Source: Pseudobdellovibrionaceae bacterium (GTDB lineage: Bacteria; Bdellovibrionota; Bdellovibrionia; Bdellovibrionales; Bdellovibrionaceae). Taken from it: 64,000 bases of DNA. The stretch covers positions 77,563-141,562 of the forward strand of contig JAOASS010000014.1 in the NCBI GenBank assembly GCA_030158485.1. The letters run 5' to 3'. A model generated the notes under the pieces. It saw only the letters and a program-made list of their open reading frames with translations. It ran no database searches and had not been told where the DNA came from. Shown here piece by piece: positions 62,352 through 64,000 of this stretch. How positions within the stretch are numbered: position 1 is the first letter of the stretch; each line of letters starts with the position of its first letter. The translations under genes and the position numbers were made by a program.

Positions 62352-62381
62352 GGCGGTCCACAAAAGGACCGCCACTTTTTT
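62352..62381 (+). terminator. intrinsic terminator of the spoVG region
   Basis: GGCGGTCC pairs with GGACCGCC around a 6-base loop, followed by AC and six T. It lies 120 bases past spoVG and ends that transcript or a separate small RNA. Confidence 0.9.
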
Positions 62382-62457
62382 ATCTCAACTGAATTGGTAG
62401 TTTTCCCTTGCCTAAATCCGCCGTTTTTCTTAAACCTGATACTGTCGTTTATATGAC

Positions 62458-62533
62458 TGGGGATTCGTCAAGTTGGTAAGACAACAGATTTTGATTCTGT
62501 CATTCGCAGGTTCGAGTCCTGCATCCCCATCCA
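62458..62533 (+). tRNA. tRNA-Gln (anticodon TTG)
   Basis: A 76-nt cloverleaf: acceptor TGGGGAT pairs with ATCCCCA, discriminator T, encoded CCA. The D arm contains CAAGTTGGTAAG, the anticodon arm ACAGA-TTTTGAT-TCTGT gives anticodon TTG, and the T arm has GGTTCGAGTCC. The U1-A72 pair is the usual feature of glutamine tRNAs. It borders the accessory-looking end of the window. Confidence 0.96.
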
Positions 62534-62558
62534 ATTTCTTTTCAAAAAATTGGTTTTT
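62531..62558 (+). terminator. intrinsic terminator of tRNA-Gln
   Basis: CCAATTT (62531-62537) pairs with AAATTGG (62547-62553), followed by five T. The 5' arm starts with the encoded CCA end of the tRNA. Beyond it, up to 62807, lie a small GAGCAG-TTG-CTGCTC hairpin (62591-62605), a short repeat, and no gene that I can support. Confidence 0.75.
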
Positions 62559-62650
62559 AAAAAAATCTCAAATCAAATTAACAAGATACAGAGCAGTTGC
62601 TGCTCACAACAAACACACGAGTCTTTCAAGGTATTTCAGCATATTTCAAA

Positions 62651-62681
62651 TTTTGGTAGGAATTGGTAGGGTTTTGGTAGG
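62651..62681 (+). repeat. short tandem repeat, GGTAGG units
   Basis: Three near-identical 10-base units ending in TTGGTAGG lie at 62651-62660, 62661-62670 and 62672-62681. GAATTGGTAG (62660-62669) also occurs at 62391-62400, before the tRNA. These could be recombination-site remnants flanking the tRNA, or chance in AT-rich DNA. Confidence 0.55.
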
Positions 62682-62807
62682 ATTGTAAAACCAACTGAGC
62701 CTTTACAATCAAAGCCTTAAAAATTGAAATTTAAAACAATCAAATCAAAAGTTGAAAAGAAATCTGCATCCACAAACTTCGGCCTTAAAAGCCGAAAAGG
62801 ATGTTCT

Positions 62808-62975
62808 ATGGAAATTGCAAAATTTGTGTCCTTCGTTGTGAGGCTCGGCTTATTGCTGGCTCTGCTAGGTCAGCTGAAGTTCTGCACTTTGATGATGCTC
62901 GGGAAGGCTACTGAAAAATCACAGCGTGGGATCATGTCATATTCAAAATACACAAAGCAGCTGACCAGTCTTTAG
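62808..62975 (+). CDS. small membrane-spanning protein of unknown function
   Basis: A protein of 55 residues from the ATG at 62808, with AAAGG seven bases upstream; a 6-bp hairpin (TTCGGC/GCCGAA, 62778-62796) directly precedes the ribosome binding site. It has one hydrophobic helix (about 6-28, VSFVVRLGLLLALLGQL) and a basic tail. The frame continues upstream to 62724, but that part lacks support. An intrinsic terminator follows. Not recognised. Its place between tRNA-Gln and a recombinase gene suggests part of a mobile or accessory segment. Confidence 0.5.
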   Translation: MEIAKFVSFVVRLGLLLALLGQLKFCTLMMLGKATEKSQRGIMSYSKYTKQLTSL

Positions 62976-63003
62976 CTGTTCCAAAATATAAATTAACTTT
63001 TTG

Positions 63004-63033
63004 AGCCTGAAGCTGATCGCTTCGGGCTTTTTT
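63004..63033 (+). terminator. intrinsic terminator after the 55-residue ORF
   Basis: AGCCTGAAGC pairs with GCTTCGGGCT (one G-T pair) around a 5-base loop, followed by a T-run. It separates the small ORF from the recombinase gene. Confidence 0.85.
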
Positions 63034-63063
63034 ACATTTAAAACCCTCAAAAGGACCTTAAAT

Positions 63064-63852
63064 ATGTCTCGAAAAACATTCTTATACATTCGTGTTTCAA
63101 CTTTGGATCAGCAAAACGGCGCCGAATCTCAAGCCCGAGCTCTTTTAGAGTGGTGCTCTCGAAATAACATCACCGAATATGAAACCTTCACTGATCAAGG
63201 AATTTCAGGAGCTAAAGAAAGCCGCCCAGCTCTTGATAAAATGATGGAACGGGTAAAAAACCTGGAGGCTGAACAAGTCATCGTTTTTGCCTTTAGCCGC
63301 TTTGCCAGGAGTACAATGCACCTTTTAAAAGGTCTTCAAATTTTCAAAGACTGCAAAACTCGGTTTGTAAGCATCACAGAACAAATTGACACAGAATCCA
63401 GTATGGGTGTTGCAATGTTCACGATCTTAGGAAGTTTGGCCCAGCTTGAAAGATCCATGATCCAAGAAAGGGTCAAGGCTGGCATGAGAAACGCCAAAGC
63501 CAAGGGGAAACTAATAGGCCGTGTTCGTAAACGAAATTCGGCCCTCATCGAGTCACTTTTAGAAGCTGGTTTATCTTACCGCGAAATTGCTAGAATCGCT
63601 AAGTGCAGTCATGGATCAGTTCACGCTCAGAAAAAAGAATTTTTAGCTCGTAAAGCGAAAGAACGACAAGAGCAGCTTGAACAAATGACCAAAGAAATGT
63701 CTGAAAGAAAATCCGAAAATCCTATTGCGACAATGAAAGCAATGAAGGTGTCTGACGATATTATTCAACAGGTTCAAACCAAAATTGAGACTGAGGCAAG
63801 GAATAAAGTTCATGAGGTCACTGGTGGCCAAAGTTATGAAACTTACGACTAA
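63064..63852 (+). CDS. serine site-specific recombinase (resolvase/invertase family)
   Basis: A protein of 262 residues from the ATG at 63064, which has AAGGA eight bases upstream. The catalytic domain (about 1-135) opens with FLYIRVSTLDQQNGAESQ, with the nucleophile Ser12, and continues with DQGISGAKESRPALD, FAFSRFARS and LGSLAQLERSMIQERVKAG. A helix-turn-helix (SYREIARIAKCSHGSVHAQKK) follows. The last 75 residues are helical and charged, longer than in standard resolvases of about 190 residues. It joins or inverts DNA at a specific site; the site is not identified. It has its own terminator. Confidence 0.9.
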   Translation: MSRKTFLYIRVSTLDQQNGAESQARALLEWCSRNNITEYETFTDQGISGAKESRPALDKMMERVKNLEAEQVIVFAFSRFARSTMHLLKGLQIFKDCKTRFVSITEQIDTESSMGVAMFTILGSLAQLERSMIQERVKAGMRNAKAKGKLIGRVRKRNSALIESLLEAGLSYREIARIAKCSHGSVHAQKKEFLARKAKERQEQLEQMTKEMSERKSENPIATMKAMKVSDDIIQQVQTKIETEARNKVHEVTGGQSYETYD

Positions 63853-63860
63853 GATATTAA

Positions 63861-63893
63861 AAATAGGAGCCCGTTTACGGCTCCTATTTTTTT
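63861..63893 (+). terminator. intrinsic terminator after the serine recombinase gene
   Basis: AAATAGGAGCC pairs with GGCTCCTATTT around a 7-base loop and runs into seven T. The last 107 bases of the window are AT-rich and show no supported gene. Confidence 0.9.
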
Positions 63894-64000
63894 GCCTGCT
63901 GTGACCAAAAGGATCACATTTTAAAAAATAGAATTCCTGTCCCCGTTTTAGAAATGAATTTATGTAAGAAATTAAAATATTTTTTTAATTTAATTTGGGG

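Noticed and set aside
1..64000. CRISPR arrays, insertion sequences or a prophage
   Set aside because: No regularly spaced repeats, transposase or phage structural genes were found; the only mobile-type gene is the serine recombinase near the end.

Overview
The window reads as chromosomal DNA from a low-GC (about 40%) Gram-negative member of the Bdellovibrionota, close to Bdellovibrio or Pseudobdellovibrio. That is inference: a spoVG gene in an organism with lipoproteins and periplasmic enzymes, class II ribonucleotide reductase, an FtsY with an N-terminal membrane anchor, a stand-alone cyclic-di-GMP riboswitch RNA that looks like Bdellovibrio merRNA, and many peptidoglycan-remodelling enzymes. 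Almost all of it is ordinary, densely packed core genome. Genes often overlap as ATGA, GTGA or TTGA, and TTG or GTG starts backed by good ribosome binding sites are common. Only the last 1.5 kb, after tRNA-Gln, looks accessory.

Layout. 1-4.1 kb: the 3' part of a glutamate-semialdehyde dehydrogenase, then a convergent rhomboid/RDD pair and a membrane-anchored unknown. 4.3-6.4 kb: a minimal Fis-type regulator, an acidic unknown and a secreted HNH nuclease, each followed by an intrinsic terminator. 6.6-12 kb: a secreted hydrolase with a YejM-like membrane sulfatase, a free-methionine-sulfoxide reductase, a periplasmic phosphatase, an SRPBCC protein and tRNA-Arg. 12.1-16.3 kb: a LemA/TPM/TPM operon, a pseudouridine synthase-methyltransferase fusion and queF. 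16.3-21 kb: trmH, an acyl-CoA dehydrogenase, a degenerate cinA with a lipoprotein gene, and a TetR regulator. 21-29.5 kb: nrdJ, the iron-sulfur genes (cysteine desulfurase, iscA, and a ferredoxin behind tyrS), rny, a folate ligase and zapA.

29.6-44 kb: two L,D-transpeptidases, ftsY-smc, pyruvate phosphate dikinase, a PhyH-type dioxygenase and glycyl-tRNA synthetase. 44-47.5 kb: a dihaem cytochrome, a J-like membrane protein, an Mrp ATPase without its usual CxxC, a peroxiredoxin-like protein and the cyclic-di-GMP RNA. 47.5-61.7 kb: two lytic transglycosylases, then a translationally coupled moxR-DUF58-batABCD operon, facing a broken HtpX-like gene, a DUF1844 gene and a DegP protease. 61.9-64 kb: spoVG, a structured RNA segment, tRNA-Gln, a small ORF and a serine recombinase.

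Themes. Envelope remodelling and quality control dominate: two transpeptidases, two transglycosylases, the Bat complex, rhomboid, DegP, YejM-like and TPM proteins. This suits a predator or another organism with a dynamic wall, but lifestyle cannot be read from the window alone. The most interesting locus is 47.13-47.53 kb. It holds a class I cyclic-di-GMP aptamer in an RNA that ends at its own strong terminator with no ordinary gene downstream. Between aptamer and terminator lies a 19-codon ORF with a good ribosome binding site, whose stop codon lies inside the terminator stem. No CRISPR array, prophage or insertion sequence was seen.
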